Assembly: GCF_000337535.1 (NCBI RefSeq)
Contig: NZ_AOIP01000011.1
Span: 1 to 35,822, forward strand
Direction: 5' to 3'
Source of the DNA: Natrialba aegyptia DSM 13077
Lineage (GTDB): Archaea; Halobacteriota; Halobacteria; Halobacteriales; Natrialbaceae
DNA: 35,822 bases
Shown: piece by piece, positions 8,180 through 16,864 of the stretch
Numbering within the stretch: the first letter of the stretch is position 1
Layout of the letters: every line of letters begins with the position of its first letter
The notes under the pieces: generated by a model
The model's database searches: none
What the model was told of the DNA's origin: nothing
Seen by the model: only the letters and a program-made list of their open reading frames with translations
Program-made: the position numbers and the translations under genes

Positions 8180-8954
8180 CAGTAGTGGCCCATCACGCCA
8201 CGGTCGCGAGTTCGCTCGACCAGATGCAAAAAGACGAGGTAGCCGCCGACGAGGTAGCCGGTGCTAGTGACGAACAGCGCGACGAGTTCGGTGGGCGGAA
8301 ACTCCCAGAGTCTCGTTCCGTCCAGCATTGCGAGGGTGATGAGGTTGCTTCCGGGGCTGACCGGGAGGAAGGCGAGAGCGGGTCCCCGGCCGCACCGGGG
8401 GCAGCGATCAGGCCGGCAAAGCCGAACCGAAGCAGTTGCTGGACGTTTTCGAGCCGTTTGTAGAGCAAGGAAAGTCCGGCAACGGCGTAGCCGACGCCGA
8501 TCGCCGGTAGGATCGTGACGACGAGCAGCGGCGCGACCGTGAGCAGGTCTACCGAGACCGATCGACCGGTCGTGACGACCATGAGTGCGAGGAGGACTAG
8601 CGCGAGACCGCTACTGAGGGCGATATTGAACACGGTTGTAACCGAGAAAATGCGACCGAGACCGGCGGGCGAGAGATACAGTTGTTCGAGCGTGCCCCAT
8701 TTGGCTTCTCGCATGACGCTACCAGCGACGTCGAAATACGCCGCACTGGTAGCCAAAAAGAGGAAGAAACCGACGACGATGACATCGAGAGTGGCCTCGG
8801 CATCCGCGCCGCCGAGCGACCGGCCGCCGAGAAAAACCACTGCGAACGTCGCGTACATCCCGACGACTCGCATGAGCGTATTGACCCAATATCGTCTCAG
8901 AAGGACGACCCGCTTTTCGACGACGGCGGCGACGAGACGCAACTGGTTAGTCAT
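8179..8954 (-). pseudogene. ABC-2 type permease, frameshifted
   Basis: A membrane permease of an ABC-2 type exporter with six or so helices, about 258 residues if repaired. The N-terminal part MTNQLRLVAAVVEKRVVLLRRY through LENVQQLLRFGFAGLIAAPGAAG is in one frame. The C-terminal part (GPALAFLPVSPGSNLI through GYLVGGYLVFLHLVERT, ending RGVMGHY) is in another, reaching a TGA at 8181-8179. Restoring the frame needs one extra base, most simply a G in the minus-strand GGGG run (plus-strand CCCC at 8384-8387). The uncorrected frame yields a Ser/Pro-rich nonsense tail. The start ATG 8954 overlaps the end of the ATPase gene by 8 nt, so the two form one operon. Substrate is unknown. This could be real gene decay or a consensus error. 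Confidence 0.82.
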
Positions 8955-9985
8955 CGGCGGGCCTCCGCTCGGTTTCGATAAGCCGTAAGAACACGTCTTC
9001 GAGGTCCGGCTCGAGCGTCTCAACTGAGCCGAACATCGTCCCCGAATTTCGAAGCACCGCCATTAGCTCATAGAACTCGTTTCCCTGCACGCGGGTCGCG
9101 TCGAACCGGTGTGTCACGGTAGTCCCGTCATCGCGGCTCGCCCACGCCGTCGCGCCGAATCGTTCGGTGAGGGTTGTTTTCACATCGTTCGATAACCACC
9201 CGGTGACGGTCACGCGGACGGCTCGCGTCCGGAACAGATCGAGCAGCGTCTCGACCGTCTCGTCCGCCAGCACCGACCCGTCGTTCAGGATGATAACTCG
9301 GTCACACAGTGATTCGATGACCTGCATGTCGTGACTCGAAACGAGAACCGTTCGCTCGTTCTGGTCCGCCAGTCGCCGGAGTTCCCGGCGCAGTTCGAAC
9401 GAACTCTCCACGTCGAGGCCCAGCGTGGGTTCGTCGAGAACGACGAGCGGCGTCTCCCGAACGAGGGTACACGCCAGCGACGCCTTCTGTTTCATTCCGC
9501 GGGAGAGTTCGTTGACCGGATCGTCGGCTCGGTCCGCGAGATCGACCTGTTCGAGTAGTCGATCGATCCGGTCGGAATCGGCCCGTTGACCGCCGATCCG
9601 GGCGAAGAATCGAATGTTTTCGCGAACGGTAAGCCGCCAGTAGACGTTCCGCGCCCCTTCAAGCATCGCGGCGACGGACCGGGACGGCAGCCGGGGATTC
9701 GGTTACATCGACGCCGTCGATGCGTGCTGTTCCACCTGTCGGGCGGATCAACCCGAGAAGCAACTTGATCGTCGTCGTCTTGCCGGCCCCGTTCGGACCG
9801 AGCAGTCCGACGATCGTCCCTTCCTCGATGGCGAACGATACGTCGTCGACCGCAGTCGTCACCCCCGCGTCGGTCTCGTAGGTTTTCTCCAACCCGTCGA
9901 CCGTCAAAAGCGGTTCCGACCGATCGCGGACGGCTGACCGCGTTCCGTTGGACTGTCGATCCAACACGGGTTCGTTCGCGACCAT
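8947..9985 (-). pseudogene. ABC transporter ATP-binding protein, frameshifted
   Basis: The ATPase partner of the ABC-2 permease, about 345 residues if repaired. The first frame, starting at ATG 9985, holds Walker [14 protein letters not shown] and runs to [12 protein letters not shown], then hits a stop. The second frame holds [15 protein letters not shown], the signature LSRGMKQK, Walker B LVVLDEPTLGLD and the H-loop SSHD. Removing one base from the minus-strand CCC run (plus-strand GGG at 9681-9683) joins them as [13 protein letters not shown], as in intact homologues. All catalytic motifs survive, so the break is the only defect. The C-terminal extension after the H-loop, about 100 residues, is usual in this subfamily. 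Neighbours: purK upstream (divergent), permease downstream (overlapping). Confidence 0.85.
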
Positions 9986-10087
9986 GTGTTACGATGCTAA
10001 TACCAGCCGGAATATGTCTTTGGAATGATAGGTGAATACTATTTCCCGGCCAGTCGGTACAGTTCGTTCGCTCACCGATTGCCAATT

Positions 10088-10093
10088 CTTAAG
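10088..10093 (+). promoter_or_regulatory. TATA-like box of purK
   Basis: CTTAAG is centred about 28 bp before the purK ATG at 10119, the expected distance for a leaderless archaeal transcript. It helps exclude the longer in-frame extension that would begin at 10032, upstream of this box. Confidence 0.55.
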
Positions 10094-10118
10094 CGGGGTC
10101 ACCGTCAATGCCCGCCCA

Positions 10119-11282
10119 ATGACGACGTTACAGACGCCAGGACCAACGATCGGCGTCGTCGGTGGCGGCCAACTCGGGCGCATGCTCGCGGAGGCGGCAG
10201 CGCCGCTCGGCGTCGAGGTCGTCGTCCTCGATCCGACGCCCGACTGCCCGGCCGCACCAGTCGCCCGCGACCAGATCGTCGCCGACTTCGACGACGAAGC
10301 CGGCATTCGCGAACTCGCCGCTCGCGCCGACGTGCTCACCTTCGAAATCGAACTCGCCGACCAGGACGTCTTAGAGCGCGTCAGCGAGGACTCCGGCACG
10401 CCGGTCCACCCCAAGCCGGCGACGCTCGAGACGATTCACGACAAACTCGTCCAGAAACGCGAACTCGAGGACGCGGGCGTTCCCGTCCCGCCGTTTCGCA
10501 AGGTTACGGACGCCGCCGACATCCGCGCCGCGATCGACGACTACGGCGCGCCGGTCATGCTCAAGGCTCGAACCGGTGGCTACGACGGCCGTGGGAACGT
10601 TCCCGTCGAGTCCAAAGCGGACGCCGAGGCCGCACTCGACTCCGTCGCCGGCCCCGCCATGGTCGAGGCCTTCGTCGAGTTCGAGCGTGAAATCTCGATC
10701 ATCGCGGTCAAGGGCAAGAACGAAATCGCGACGTTCCCGATCAGCGAGAACGTCCACGAGGAGGAGATCCTGCGGCAGACGATCGTGCCGGCGGGCTCCT
10801 CCAACGCGGTTGCAGAACGCGCCCGCGGGGTCGCCTCGGATGTCCTCGACGTGATGGAGGGGCGCGGCGTCTACGGCATCGAATTGTTCGAAACGAGCGA
10901 CGGCGAGATCCTGCTCAACGAAATCGCCCCGCGCCCGCACAACTCCGGCCACTGGACCATCGAGGGCGCACAGAGTTCGCAGTTCGAACAGCACGCGCGG
11001 GCGGTTCTGGGGTGGCCCCTCGCCGCGACCGATCTCCGCTCGCCGACGGTGTCGGTGAACCTGCTCGGTGACGTCGAGGAGTCTCGGTCCGCGACGTTGC
11101 AACACGTCGATCGAATCCTCGAGACGCCGGGTGCGGCCCTCCACTGGTACGGCAAGCGAGAGGCGCGTCCCCTGCGAAAGCTGGGTCACGTGACGCTGTC
11201 CGGACGCAACGACGAGACGACAGCCGAATTACTCGAGGCCGCGCGCGAACTCGAGGAGTCCGTCACGTTCACGTCGGAGTGA
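10119..11282 (+). CDS. purK: N5-carboxyaminoimidazole ribonucleotide synthase
   Basis: A 387-residue ATP-grasp enzyme that carboxylates AIR with bicarbonate and ATP to give N5-CAIR in purine synthesis. The N-terminal IGVVGGGQLGRMLAEAAAPLG is the family dinucleotide-like fold. The ATP-grasp centre shows VMLKARTGGYDGRGN near residues 147-161 and VEAFVEFEREISIIAVK. The metal-binding region is LLNEIAPRPHNSGHWTIEGAQ SSQFEQH, which is characteristic of PurK. ATG 10119 was chosen because the family N-terminus begins within ten residues and a TATA-like box sits at the right distance. It is followed 15 bp later by purE, so the two consecutive steps are co-expressed. No anomaly is seen. Confidence 0.95.
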   Translation: MTTLQTPGPTIGVVGGGQLGRMLAEAAAPLGVEVVVLDPTPDCPAAPVARDQIVADFDDEAGIRELAARADVLTFEIELADQDVLERVSEDSGTPVHPKPATLETIHDKLVQKRELEDAGVPVPPFRKVTDAADIRAAIDDYGAPVMLKARTGGYDGRGNVPVESKADAEAALDSVAGPAMVEAFVEFEREISIIAVKGKNEIATFPISENVHEEEILRQTIVPAGSSNAVAERARGVASDVLDVMEGRGVYGIELFETSDGEILLNEIAPRPHNSGHWTIEGAQSSQFEQHARAVLGWPLAATDLRSPTVSVNLLGDVEESRSATLQHVDRILETPGAALHWYGKREARPLRKLGHVTLSGRNDETTAELLEAARELEESVTFTSE

Positions 11283-11297
11283 CCGCCACTACCTACT

Positions 11298-11936
11298 ATG
11301 AGTGACAGCGTTTCCGACCTGATCGACCGACTCCACGAGGAAGCCACACAGAGCCGTCCCGCGGCCGAGACGCCGGACGTTGGCATCGTGATGGGCAGCG
11401 ATTCCGATCTCGAAACGATGCTGACCGGCGGCGAGCGCCGCGGAGCCTACGACGCGTTCGTTGATGAACTCGGCTTTGCCGAGCAGACCGACTACGAAAA
11501 CGCCCCCGACGAGCGGTTTACGTTCGAAACGTACGTCACCTCGGCCCATCGGACGCCGGACCTGATGGCGGCCTACGCCGAGACGGCAGAAGAGCGCGGG
11601 CTGGAAGTCATCATCGCGGGCGCGGGCGGCAAATCGGCTGATCTACCGAATATGACCGCCTCGATCGCGTATCCGCTGCCGGTCATCGGCGTCCCCGTCC
11701 AGGAGAAGTCCGTCGATAGCGTGATCGGAATGCCGACCGGCGCGCCGCTGGTCGCCGTCGACGCCGGCAAGTCCTTCAATGCCGCCCTCTCTGCCGCACA
11801 GATCCTCGCTCGCCAGTACGACGACGTGCGCGACCGACTCGTCACCTACCACGACGGCCTGCGCGACGGCGTCGGCACCGTTTCGCGCGAACTCCACGAC
11901 GAGGGAACCCCTGCGTTCCGAGAGCGCGAACGGTAA
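11298..11936 (+). CDS. purE: N5-carboxyaminoimidazole ribonucleotide mutase
   Basis: A 212-residue class I PurE that rearranges N5-CAIR to CAIR. The signature GIVMGSDSDLETM is at residues 29-41, the catalytic-site TSAHRTPDL near 82-90, AGAGGKSADLPNMTASI near 110 and GVPVQEKSVDSVIGMPTGAPLV thereafter. It is about 50 residues longer than a typical PurE. The extra length is an N-terminal 27-residue leader and a charged insertion (GGERRGAYDAFVDELGFAEQ and following) between the first strand and the active-site histidine segment, as seen in haloarchaeal PurE from memory. It is the last gene of purK-purE; the nuo operon starts 241 bp downstream on the same strand, with its own promoter. Confidence 0.95.
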   Translation: MSDSVSDLIDRLHEEATQSRPAAETPDVGIVMGSDSDLETMLTGGERRGAYDAFVDELGFAEQTDYENAPDERFTFETYVTSAHRTPDLMAAYAETAEERGLEVIIAGAGGKSADLPNMTASIAYPLPVIGVPVQEKSVDSVIGMPTGAPLVAVDAGKSFNAALSAAQILARQYDDVRDRLVTYHDGLRDGVGTVSRELHDEGTPAFRERER

Positions 11937-12056
11937 TCGGCGAACCACCCGCTACTTCCGGCGAGGTCGTCCAACGTTCATCGTTCTTCATTGCCGCTCT
12001 TATCGTCTGTAATCAGCCGAATCCCGATTCGCTCGCGTGGAAACGACTACGGCGAA

Positions 12057-12071
12057 TATACGCCGAGTATA
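12057..12071. promoter_or_regulatory. Small palindrome upstream of the nuo operon
   Basis: TATAC-GCCGA-GTATA is a perfect five-base inverted repeat about 105-120 bp before nuoA. It could be an operator for a dimeric regulator or an alternative AT-rich promoter element. Short palindromes also arise by chance, so this is weak. Confidence 0.3.
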
Positions 12072-12139
12072 CAGACAGACAGTTTATCCCTGATCTCTCG
12101 GCTTGGCCCGTGTTGACCCGGAAAACGAACAATCAACCC

Positions 12140-12159
12140 TTATGTGCGTGCGGTTTAAA
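12140..12159 (+). promoter_or_regulatory. Probable promoter of the nuo operon
   Basis: Two TATA-like boxes lie in front of nuoA: TTATGTG (12140-12146) and TTTAAA (12154-12159), centred 35 and 21 bp before ATG 12178. Either would place the transcript start at, or within about ten bases of, the start codon. The second box lies inside the alternative in-frame extension of nuoA, which argues for the shorter protein. Confidence 0.5.
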
Positions 12160-12177
12160 CTCCCGAACGTTACGGAG

Positions 12178-12591
12178 ATGAACGATTGGATAGCGATCGG
12201 GGCGCTCGCGCTCGTTGGAGTCCTGATACCCCTCAGTATGATGGCGGTATCGGCGCTGCTACGTCCGAGTGTGCCCGAAACGAGCAAACGTGCCACCTAC
12301 GAGAGTGGTGAGGTTCCGACCGGCGGCACGCGCGTCCGGTTTAACATCCAGTACTACATGGTTGCGCTTCTGTTCCTCGTCTTCGATATCGAAACCGTCC
12401 TCCTGTTTCCCTGGGCGGTCGTGTACCTGGATGCCATCGAATCGGATGCCGTGTCACTGCTCGATATCCTCGGCCCGATGGTGCTTTTCGTCGCAATCCT
12501 GCTCGCGGGACTTGCATGGGCGTGGCGAAACGGTGCCGTCCAGTGGGCACAGACACCTCGTCAGGTAGACACGGAGCGGAATCGACCATGA
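12178..12591 (+). CDS. nuoA: NADH dehydrogenase-like complex, subunit A
   Basis: A 137-residue membrane subunit of the complex I-like quinone oxidoreductase (Nuo/Fpo family). Three helices are visible: residues 3-25, 62-85 and 95-115. The conserved loop YESGEVPTGGTRVRFNIQYYMVALLFLVFDIETV matches NuoA, including the FDIE quinone-site segment. ATG 12178 gives MNDWIAIGAL, a standard start; an extension to 12103 is unsupported because a TATA box lies inside it. It is the first gene of the operon. Its stop TGA overlaps the start of a nine-codon mini-frame that itself overlaps nuoB. Confidence 0.94.
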   Translation: MNDWIAIGALALVGVLIPLSMMAVSALLRPSVPETSKRATYESGEVPTGGTRVRFNIQYYMVALLFLVFDIETVLLFPWAVVYLDAIESDAVSLLDILGPMVLFVAILLAGLAWAWRNGAVQWAQTPRQVDTERNRP

Positions 12592-12617
12592 GCACGAGCA
12601 CGACCCAGACACCATGA
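12588..12617 (+). CDS. Possible nine-codon coupling mini-frame between nuoA and nuoB
   Basis: The frame reads MSTSTTQTP and then stops. Its ATG shares ATGA with the nuoA stop and its TGA shares ATGA with the nuoB start, so a ribosome finishing nuoA could re-initiate, read nine codons and then re-initiate on nuoB. It fills exactly the one short gap in an operon whose genes otherwise mostly overlap. It could also be chance; the peptide itself is probably not functional. Confidence 0.3.
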   Translation: MSTSTTQTP

Positions 12618-13321
12618 GTAGCGACGAACCACAACAAACGATTCACGACAGCACAGCGCCGTCGACGGACACCCGTGAGGCCCGGATCGGCGAGGGTGTC
12701 GACGATCGCTTCAACTCCAGACTTCGCGAGGCGTTCGGCGCATCCCCGTTCATCCTCACGAAGTTCGACGAGTTCATGAACTGGGTGCGCGGGAACTCGA
12801 TGTTCATGCTCCAGTTCGGGATCGCCTGCTGCAGCATCGAGATGATGCACACGTACGCGATCAAACACGACCTCGACCGATTCGGGGCCGGCGTTCCGCG
12901 CGCGTCGCCGCGACAGGCCGACGTGATGATCGTTCCGGGAACGATCGTCTCGAAGTTCGGCCCGCGCATGAAGCGCGTCTACGATCAGATGCCCGAACCC
13001 AAATTCGTCGTCGGGATGGGGTCCTGTACGATTTCGGGCGGCCCGTTCCAGGAAGGGTACAACGTCGTCAAGGGTGCCGAGGAGATCATCCCGATCGACA
13101 TTCACGTCCCCGGCTGTCCGCCGCGGCCTGAAGCCCTGATCTACGGCGTCCTCAAACTCCAGGAGCGGATCAAAAACGGCGAGTCCTCGGCCGTCGTCGT
13201 CAAACCGTACGAACTCGAGGAGTTCGGCGACCTGCCGAAGGACGAACTGGTCCAGAAACTCGCAGACCAGATCGACGAGGACGACCTCGTCATGCGGTAC
13301 AACTGGGCTGATTCACCATGA
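12614..13321 (+). CDS. nuoB: NADH dehydrogenase-like complex, subunit B
   Basis: A 235-residue peripheral subunit carrying cluster N2, the last iron-sulfur centre before quinone. The [4Fe-4S] ligands are visible: the tandem C72-C73 in [15 protein letters not shown]138 in [10 protein letters not shown] and C168 in [15 protein letters not shown]. The region [18 protein letters not shown] is also diagnostic. The first 35 residues and the last 45 are acidic extensions beyond bacterial NuoB. Its end overlaps nuoCD by ATGA. Confidence 0.97.
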   Translation: MSSDEPQQTIHDSTAPSTDTREARIGEGVDDRFNSRLREAFGASPFILTKFDEFMNWVRGNSMFMLQFGIACCSIEMMHTYAIKHDLDRFGAGVPRASPRQADVMIVPGTIVSKFGPRMKRVYDQMPEPKFVVGMGSCTISGGPFQEGYNVVKGAEEIIPIDIHVPGCPPRPEALIYGVLKLQERIKNGESSAVVVKPYELEEFGDLPKDELVQKLADQIDEDDLVMRYNWADSP

Positions 13322-14994
13322 GCACGGGCACGGAATCCGAGGTCGAGCCGGAGCTGACACAGCCAGCGTCCGGCACCGACGAAGCCGAACTCGAGGCGCT
13401 GCTCGGTGACCGCGCAATCGCACGCGAAGAACACCTGAACGCGCCGGGATTCGTCATCAATCCCAACGACGTGCAGGCCGTTCTTTCGGACCTTCGGGAC
13501 GAGGCCGGCTACGACCACCTCTCGTGTGTCACCGCACAGCAGTACGAGGACCGGTACGAGTCGATCTACCACCTGAAGAAGTTCGCCGATCCGACCGACG
13601 AACTCAGCATCGTCGTTCCGACGACGACCGAGAATCCGGTCAGTCAGAGCGCCGAACCGGTGTTCCGAACGGCCGACTGGCACGAACGAGAGGCCTACGA
13701 CCTCATCGGCGTCGAATACGAGGGGCACCCGGACCTCCGGCGGATTCTCCTGCCCGAGACCTGGCAGGGACATCCGCTCTCGAAGGATTACGATCAAGAA
13801 AAACCGCAACTCGTCACGCTGACGGAGCACCAGAACCCGATTCAGCCCGACCACCGAGAGGCCGATTCGGACACGATGTTCCTGAACATCGGGCCGCACC
13901 ATCCGGCAACTCACGGTGTCCTTCACGTCGAAACGGTACTCGACGGCGAGACCGTCGCCGATGTCGAGCCGGATATCGGCTATCTCCACCGGTGTGAAGA
14001 GCAGATGTGTCAGTCAGGAACATACCGCCACCAGATCATGCCCTACCCCGACCGCTGGGACTACGTCTCGGCGGGCCTGTTGAACGAGTGGGCCTACGCG
14101 CGGGCGATCGAAGACCTGGCCGACGTCGAGGTCCCCGAGTACGCGCAGGTCATCCGGACGATGGGCGCTGAACTCTGCCGGATCGCCTCGCATATGCTCG
14201 CACTCGGAACGTTCGCACTCGACGTCTACGGCGAGTTCACCGCGACGTTCATGTACACGTTCCGCGACCGGGAGGTCATCCAGGATCTGCTGGAGGATCT
14301 GACGGGTCAGCGGATGATGTTCAACTACTTCCGGGTCGGGGGCGTCGCCTGGGATCTGCCCGAACCGCGCGAGGAGTTCTTCGCGCAGGCGCGAGACTTC
14401 CTCGACGAACTCCCGGCGAAGGTCGCGGAGTACCACGACCTGATCACGGGGAACGAAATCTTCCAGACCCGGTGTATCGACACGGGCGTCTTAGAGCCGG
14501 ACGTCGCGAAAAGCTACGGCTGTACGGGCCCGGTCGTTCGCGGCTCCGGCGTCGACTACGATCTCCGTCGTGACGATCCCTACGGGTACTACGACCAACT
14601 CGATTGGGACGTCATCACGCGCGACGGCTGTGACAACTATGCGCGTGTCCTCTGTCGGATGGAAGAAGTCGAGGAGTCCGCAAAGATCATCGAGCAGTGT
14701 CTCGATCTGCTCGAAGAGTGGCCCGAAGACGAACGCGACGTCCAGGCCAACGTCCCCCGGACGCTGAAGCCGGACGCAGACACCGAAATCTACCGGGCCG
14801 TCGAGGGTGCCAAAGGTGAACTCGGCATCTACATTCGCTCCGACGGCACGGACAAACCCGGTCGGTTCAAGATCCGGAGTCCGTGTTTCTCGAACCTGCA
14901 GGCGCTCGCCGAGATGTCCGAAGGGGAGTACATTCCCGACCTGATCGCGTCGCTCGGCAGCCTCGATATCGTCTTGGGTGAGGTGGATCGATGA
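13318..14994 (+). CDS. nuoCD: NADH dehydrogenase-like complex, fused subunits C and D
   Basis: A 558-residue fusion of NuoC and NuoD, the 30- and 49-kDa peripheral subunits that form the quinone pocket with NuoB. NuoC occupies about residues 20-165 ([45 protein letters not shown]). NuoD begins near residue 182 with [17 protein letters not shown] and includes [31 protein letters not shown] and [17 protein letters not shown]; the C-terminus is VLGEVDR. The quinone-site HHPATHG segment is intact. Fusion of C and D is common in haloarchaea. It overlaps nuoB at the start and nuoH at the end, each by ATGA. Confidence 0.96.
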   Translation: MSTGTESEVEPELTQPASGTDEAELEALLGDRAIAREEHLNAPGFVINPNDVQAVLSDLRDEAGYDHLSCVTAQQYEDRYESIYHLKKFADPTDELSIVVPTTTENPVSQSAEPVFRTADWHEREAYDLIGVEYEGHPDLRRILLPETWQGHPLSKDYDQEKPQLVTLTEHQNPIQPDHREADSDTMFLNIGPHHPATHGVLHVETVLDGETVADVEPDIGYLHRCEEQMCQSGTYRHQIMPYPDRWDYVSAGLLNEWAYARAIEDLADVEVPEYAQVIRTMGAELCRIASHMLALGTFALDVYGEFTATFMYTFRDREVIQDLLEDLTGQRMMFNYFRVGGVAWDLPEPREEFFAQARDFLDELPAKVAEYHDLITGNEIFQTRCIDTGVLEPDVAKSYGCTGPVVRGSGVDYDLRRDDPYGYYDQLDWDVITRDGCDNYARVLCRMEEVEESAKIIEQCLDLLEEWPEDERDVQANVPRTLKPDADTEIYRAVEGAKGELGIYIRSDGTDKPGRFKIRSPCFSNLQALAEMSEGEYIPDLIASLGSLDIVLGEVDR

Positions 14995-16076
14995 ACGCGG
15001 CGACGACCACGCCGCTCCAGTCGGACGTGCTATTACCCGAGCGTCTCGGCGATCTCACCGGCCTGAACGAGTTCGGTCTCGCCGGCGAGTTGCTCTCGAC
15101 GCTCATCGGTGCGGTCATCGTCGGGAGCCTGATCCTCGCGATGACCGCCGTCGCCGGTCCCTGGGCGAAGCGAAAGATAACGGCCTCCTTTACGGACCGC
15201 ATTTCGATCAACCAGATCGGACCGGCCGGCATCGGCATCATCATCGCGGACGCGGTTCGGATGCTCTCGAAGGAGAACATCATTCCGGAGAACGCGGACC
15301 GGCCGGCCTACGACCTCGCGCCGATCGTCATCGTGGGGTCGGCGCTGCTCGGCTTCGCCGTGATCCCGATGGGAAGCGGCATCCAACTTGCGGATCCCGA
15401 GGTCGGCCTCGCGTTCGCCTTCGCCGTCGCCGGCATCGCCTCGATCGGGCTCGTGATGGCCGGCTATTCGTCGGGAAACAAGTACTCGCTGCTCGGCGGC
15501 TTGCGCGCGGTCGCACAGAACGTCGCCTACGAGATCCCGCTCGTCGTGACCGGGATGTCCGTCGTCCTGTTTGCGGGATCGCTGCAGATGAGTACGATCG
15601 TCGAGGCACAGGCCGAGCCGCTCGTCGATCTGGGCGTCGTCGCGATTCCACAGTGGTACGCGCTCGTCAACCCGTTCGCGTTCGTCCTCTTTCTGATCGC
15701 GAACTTCGCCGAGGTCGGGCGCAACCCGTTCGACATGCCCGAAGCGCCGGCTGAACTCGTCGCCGGGTACCAGACCGAGTACTCCTCGGTCTACTTCGTG
15801 CTGGTCTATCTCGGCGAGTTCCTCCACATCTTCCTCGGTGGCGCAATTATCTCGACGATCTTCCTCGGTGGACCCGCCGGTCCGGGGCCCGCTGCGCTCG
15901 GCATCGTCTGGTTCACCCTCAAAATCTGGGGCGTGTTCTTCCTGACGCAGTGGCTGCGTTCGGCGGTGCCGCGCGTACGAATCGACCAGCTTATCGAGAT
16001 CGGCTGGAAGGGACTGCTCGTCCTCTCGTTTGCGAATCTCGGACTAACCGCGGCAATCGTAGGGGTGATAGCATGA
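14991..16076 (+). CDS. nuoH: NADH dehydrogenase-like complex, subunit H
   Basis: A 361-residue membrane subunit that joins the peripheral arm to the proton-pumping arm and forms part of the quinone tunnel. Eight or so helices are visible. Conserved segments are [87 protein letters not shown] with the acidic E-channel residues, and the C-terminal [20 protein letters not shown]. The start overlaps nuoCD and the end overlaps nuoI. Confidence 0.96.
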   Translation: MNAATTTPLQSDVLLPERLGDLTGLNEFGLAGELLSTLIGAVIVGSLILAMTAVAGPWAKRKITASFTDRISINQIGPAGIGIIIADAVRMLSKENIIPENADRPAYDLAPIVIVGSALLGFAVIPMGSGIQLADPEVGLAFAFAVAGIASIGLVMAGYSSGNKYSLLGGLRAVAQNVAYEIPLVVTGMSVVLFAGSLQMSTIVEAQAEPLVDLGVVAIPQWYALVNPFAFVLFLIANFAEVGRNPFDMPEAPAELVAGYQTEYSSVYFVLVYLGEFLHIFLGGAIISTIFLGGPAGPGPAALGIVWFTLKIWGVFFLTQWLRSAVPRVRIDQLIEIGWKGLLVLSFANLGLTAAIVGVIA

Positions 16077-16534
16077 TCGGGGTACTCAAATCGATGGCAA
16101 CGACGATGAAACACGCACTGGACGGCTCCACCTTCACGGTGGAGTATCCGAGCACGGCACCGGACGTGTCGCCGCGATTCCGCGGGGTCCACAAGTTCAG
16201 CCAGGAACGCTGTATCTGGTGTCGCCAGTGTGAGAACGTCTGTCCGAACGACACGATCCAGATCGTCATGGACGACAAGCGAAACGGCGAACAGTACAAC
16301 CTCCACATCGGCCAGTGTATCTACTGCCGGCTCTGCGAGGAGGTCTGTCCCGTCGACGCCATCCTGCTCACGCAGAACTTCGAGTTCACCGGCGATACCA
16401 AACACGACCTCGTCTACAACAAAGAGGAGCTGAAGTCGGTACCGTGGTACAAGGATATCGACCCGCTCGAGTCGCGCGAACCGGATCGGGGCGCGTGGAT
16501 CGGCGAGGGAGACGGGGAGGTCGATTACCAGTAA
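16073..16534 (+). CDS. nuoI: NADH dehydrogenase-like complex, subunit I (2x[4Fe-4S])
   Basis: A 153-residue ferredoxin-like subunit with two [4Fe-4S] clusters (N6a, N6b) carrying electrons to NuoB. Both CxxCxxCxxxCP motifs are intact: CIWCRQCENVCP and CIYCRLCEEVCP, about 40 residues apart. The start [16 protein letters not shown] includes the amphipathic helix that lies on the membrane. Its ATG overlaps the nuoH stop. The 39-bp gap to nuoJ1 is the only real spacer in the operon and holds a hairpin. Confidence 0.96.
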   Translation: MIGVLKSMATTMKHALDGSTFTVEYPSTAPDVSPRFRGVHKFSQERCIWCRQCENVCPNDTIQIVMDDKRNGEQYNLHIGQCIYCRLCEEVCPVDAILLTQNFEFTGDTKHDLVYNKEELKSVPWYKDIDPLESREPDRGAWIGEGDGEVDYQ

Positions 16535-16540
16535 TGGGTC

Positions 16541-16559
16541 GCCCGTCCCCGAAACGGGC
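16541..16559 (+). repeat. Hairpin in the nuoI-nuoJ1 spacer
   Basis: GCCCGT (16541-16546) and ACGGGC (16554-16559) form a six-base stem with a seven-base loop, seven bases after the nuoI stop. As all other nuo junctions overlap or nearly touch, this could mark an RNA processing site, separating the peripheral-arm messages from the membrane-arm ones. Confidence 0.5.
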
Positions 16560-16573
16560 AGTCTAACACAACA

Positions 16574-16864
16574 ATGATATACGAGCAGATCGCGTTCGCG
16601 CTGTTTGCGTTCATCACGCTCGCCAGCGCGCTGGGTGTGGTTCTCTTGCGGGAACCGTGGCACTCGGCGCTCATGCTCGGCGTTGCGCTGTTGAGCATCG
16701 CGGTCCACTTCGTGATGCAGGCGGCCGAGTTCGTCGCGATGATGCAGGTTCTCGTCTACGTCGGCGGGGTGCTCATCCTCATCACGTTCGCCGTGATGCT
16801 GACGGAGCGTGAGGACGCGACAGACGATACGGAGACGAACGCCGACGAGGTGGTACAGACATGA
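16574..16864 (+). CDS. nuoJ1: NADH dehydrogenase-like complex, subunit J, N-terminal part
   Basis: A 96-residue membrane protein matching the N-terminal half of NuoJ, with three helices (residues 3-22, 30-47, 55-77). FFALFAFITLASALGVVLLREPWHSALMLGVALLSIAVHFVMQAAEFVAMMQVLVYVGGVLILITFAVMLT-type residues are characteristic, including the conserved EF.A..Q.LVYVGG segment that forms the pi-bulge region of TM3. It is followed, with ATGA overlap, by nuoJ2, the rest of NuoJ. The split is typical of haloarchaea. Confidence 0.92.
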   Translation: MIYEQIAFALFAFITLASALGVVLLREPWHSALMLGVALLSIAVHFVMQAAEFVAMMQVLVYVGGVLILITFAVMLTEREDATDDTETNADEVVQT

